Origin: Aquabacterium olei
GTDB lineage: Bacteria; Pseudomonadota; Gammaproteobacteria; Burkholderiales; Burkholderiaceae_C
Length of the DNA stretch: 64,000 nucleotides
Direction: 5' to 3'
Assembly (NCBI RefSeq): GCF_003100395.1
Contig: NZ_CP029210.1
Coordinates: 372,001-436,000 of the forward strand
In this document: positions 62,486 through 64,000 of the stretch, in pieces
Numbering within the stretch: the first letter of the stretch is position 1
Layout of the letters: every line of letters begins with the position of its first letter
Translations under genes and position numbers: made by a program
Notes under the pieces: generated by a model
Databases searched by the model: none
What the model saw: the letters and a program-made list of their open reading frames with translations, nothing else
What the model was told of the DNA's origin: nothing

Positions 62486-63274
62486 ATGACGCAGGCAGTG
62501 GCTCAATGTGTGAGCCTGGCGGGAGAGGCTGTGTGGCTGCGGCCCGACCGCACCGCCTGGCTGGCGCCGGCCGGGTGCTCGCACGAAGCACCATCGGGGC
62601 AGCGAGAGGTGCGGGACGTGCCGTGGCCCGCTGGCGGCACGCTGCTCGTGGCCGACGTGCACCTGGGCAAGGCCCACCAGTTCAGCGCGCGGGGGCTGCC
62701 GCTGCCGGCCTCGGTGCGCCAGGGCGCCGATGGCGACACGCTCACCCGCTTGCTGCATGCCTTGCACACCAGCCATGCCGCACGCCTGGTGGTGCTGGGC
62801 GACCTCTTCCATGGCCCGCAGGGCGGTGACAGCGTGGCCCGCTTTGCCGAGGCCATGGCCAGCTGGGCCGTGGATGTGGGTGAACGCGCCGAGCTGGTGC
62901 TGATCGGCGGCAACCACGACACCCGCGCCCGCGCCGACCTCGGGCCCCTGCAGCAGCGCCTGGGCGCGCGCCTCCTCCACCTGCCCGAGCACGGCCACTG
63001 GCGGCAGGGTGCGCTGGCCTGCACCCACCACCCCGCGCCCGTGCCGGATGCCGGCTACACGCTGTGCGGGCACTGGCATCCCTGCGTGTCGCTGCGCGCC
63101 CGCGCACGTGATCACCTGCGCCTGCCCTGTTTCTGGCTGGGCGAACCCGTGCGCCGCCCGCTGGGCGTCCTGCCGGCCTTCGGTGCCTTCACCGGCATGC
63201 ATCCGGCCGAGCCCGGCCCGGGTGACCAACTGTGGGCCATCACCCCGCAAGGCCTGCATCCCCTCAGCACGTGA
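62486..63274 (+). CDS. pdeM: PdeM-like metallophosphoesterase (DNA-repair-associated)
   Basis: 262-residue calcineurin-type nuclease/phosphoesterase. The motif set is complete: VADVHLGKAHQF, VVLGDLFHGPQ, IGGNHDTRAR, CTHHPAPVP and LCGHWHP. The family is known from the ligase-associated DNA damage response, usually beside a Lhr helicase and ligase; none is here, although the window ends soon after. Start ATG at 62486, 17 bp after slmA. Confidence 0.88.
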   Translation: MTQAVAQCVSLAGEAVWLRPDRTAWLAPAGCSHEAPSGQREVRDVPWPAGGTLLVADVHLGKAHQFSARGLPLPASVRQGADGDTLTRLLHALHTSHAARLVVLGDLFHGPQGGDSVARFAEAMASWAVDVGERAELVLIGGNHDTRARADLGPLQQRLGARLLHLPEHGHWRQGALACTHHPAPVPDAGYTLCGHWHPCVSLRARARDHLRLPCFWLGEPVRRPLGVLPAFGAFTGMHPAEPGPGDQLWAITPQGLHPLST

Positions 63275-63304
63275 GCCACGGGCCCTGCCTCTACACTGGC
63301 GCCC

Positions 63305-64000
63305 ATGAGCTCTCCCGACGTGTCCTCCCTGATTGCGCGCGCCGAATCCCTGTTGCAGCGCCTTGAAACCCTTGTCCCGTCGTCCCACCACAGCCCGGTG
63401 ATCGAGCCGGACTGGCAGGCTTCGGTCGCCTTCCGCTACCGCAAGCGCAGCACGGCCGCGTGGGCCGCCGGCTGGCTCGAGCCGGTGCGTCACGTGGCCC
63501 ACATCCGCTACGACGACCTGCAGGAGGTCGACACGCAGAAGGCGCGTTTTGCACGCAACCTGGCGCAGTTCGTGGCCGGGCGCCCGGCCAACAACGTGCT
63601 GCTCAGCGGTGCGCGCGGCACCGGCAAGTCGTCGCTCGTGAAGGCAGCCCTGCACGCGCATGCGGGCGAGGGGCTGCGCCTCATCGAGGTCGACAAGGCC
63701 GACATGATCGACCTGCCTGATCTCATTGACCTGGTGAGCAGCCGCCCCGAGCGTTTCATCGTTTTCTGCGACGACCTCAGCTTCGACGAGGGCGAACCCG
63801 GCTACAAGGCGCTGAAGTCCATCCTGGACGGCACCGTGTCGGCCAGCGGCGACAACGTGCTCATCATTGCCACGTCGAACCGCCGGCATCTCCTGCCCGA
63901 ATACCACTCCGACAACAAGAGCTACACGCGCTCGGATGACGGGGAGTTGCACCCCGGCGAGGTGGTGGAGGAAAAGATCTCGCTGTCCGAGCGTTTCGGG
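63305..64000 (+). CDS. DUF815 AAA-type ATPase, 3'-truncated by the window edge
   Basis: 232 codons visible. After a 100-residue N-terminal region, Walker A is GARGTGKSS and Walker B is FIVFCDDLSFDEGE, followed by sensor-like IIATSNRRHL. The visible part ends within EKISLSERFG, near the sensor-2 region, so the protein continues beyond 64000 by perhaps 50-60 residues. The function of DUF815 ATPases is not established. It starts 30 bp after pdeM on the same strand. Confidence 0.92.
   Translation, partial: MSSPDVSSLIARAESLLQRLETLVPSSHHSPVIEPDWQASVAFRYRKRSTAAWAAGWLEPVRHVAHIRYDDLQEVDTQKARFARNLAQFVAGRPANNVLLSGARGTGKSSLVKAALHAHAGEGLRLIEVDKADMIDLPDLIDLVSSRPERFIVFCDDLSFDEGEPGYKALKSILDGTVSASGDNVLIIATSNRRHLLPEYHSDNKSYTRSDDGELHPGEVVEEKISLSERFG

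Noticed and set aside
62486..64000. Ligase-associated DNA-repair cluster around pdeM
   Set aside because: No helicase or ligase gene is visible; neighbours are slmA and a DUF815 ATPase.

Overview
The window is GC-rich throughout and almost fully coding, with no tRNA, rRNA operon, insertion sequence or CRISPR array that I could see. Gene content and order (dusB-fis-purH, argB followed by a nucleotidase and slmA, a bacterial type-A RNase P RNA, PhaM, two 600-residue acyl-CoA dehydrogenases, a fimT-pilV-pilW-pilX-pilY1-pilE cluster) point to a betaproteobacterium of the order Burkholderiales, plausibly near the Rubrivivax/Leptothrix/Aquabacterium group. That placement is inference from gene families, not a measured identity.

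Layout. 0-4 kb: 3' part of lipA, a patatin-like lipase, a regulator with a LuxR helix-turn-helix before a degenerate receiver, ybaK and a TetR regulator. 4-8 kb: a short-chain dehydrogenase, an HSL-type esterase and a divergent long-chain acyl-CoA synthetase. 8-13.5 kb: a type I secretion operon (TolC-like, HlyD-like, ABC exporter with an intact C39 peptidase domain) divergent from a 61-codon gene whose first 15 residues match the microcin V type leader position by position. This is the most interesting locus: a probable unmodified, cysteine-free microcin-like peptide with its own exporter. 13.5-17.1 kb: a TetR paralogue, an acyl-CoA dehydrogenase with a clear promoter and operator, and a GntR regulator. 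17-22.6 kb: a small unknown protein, a FIST-domain protein, PhaM, PhoD, TetR and HNH proteins. 22.8-31 kb: a beta-oxidation operon (TetR, acyl-CoA dehydrogenase, FadN-type bifunctional enzyme, thiolase) followed by a hydrolase and an enoyl-CoA hydratase. 31-43 kb: diguanylate cyclase, 2OG dioxygenase, acyl-CoA thioesterase, Atm1-type ABC exporter, DUF4394 lipoprotein, prohibitin-like protein, pyrC, K+ channel, cysteine synthase, DsbD and a Bcr-type efflux pump. 43-45 kb: rnpB, alpha-carbonic anhydrase, ruvC. 45-53 kb: type IV pilus minor pilins with a PilY1 whose N-terminus looks like an L-type lectin, then a sensor kinase. 53-64 kb: purH-fis-dusB, OmpW-like porin, a VTT membrane protein, CusF, argB, a GT39 membrane glycosyltransferase, a pyrimidine nucleotidase, slmA, pdeM and the 5' part of a DUF815 ATPase.

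How the parts fit. Fatty-acid use is a recurrent theme: acyl-CoA synthetase, two acyl-CoA dehydrogenases, bifunctional FadN, thiolase, enoyl-CoA hydratase, thioesterase, lipases and the PHB granule protein PhaM. The two dehydrogenase loci share an (A/C)ACGGTCGT operator core, so the TetR protein at 22.9 kb probably controls both. Surface functions (microcin-like export, lectin-tipped pilus, OmpW with an enlarged loop) form the second theme.
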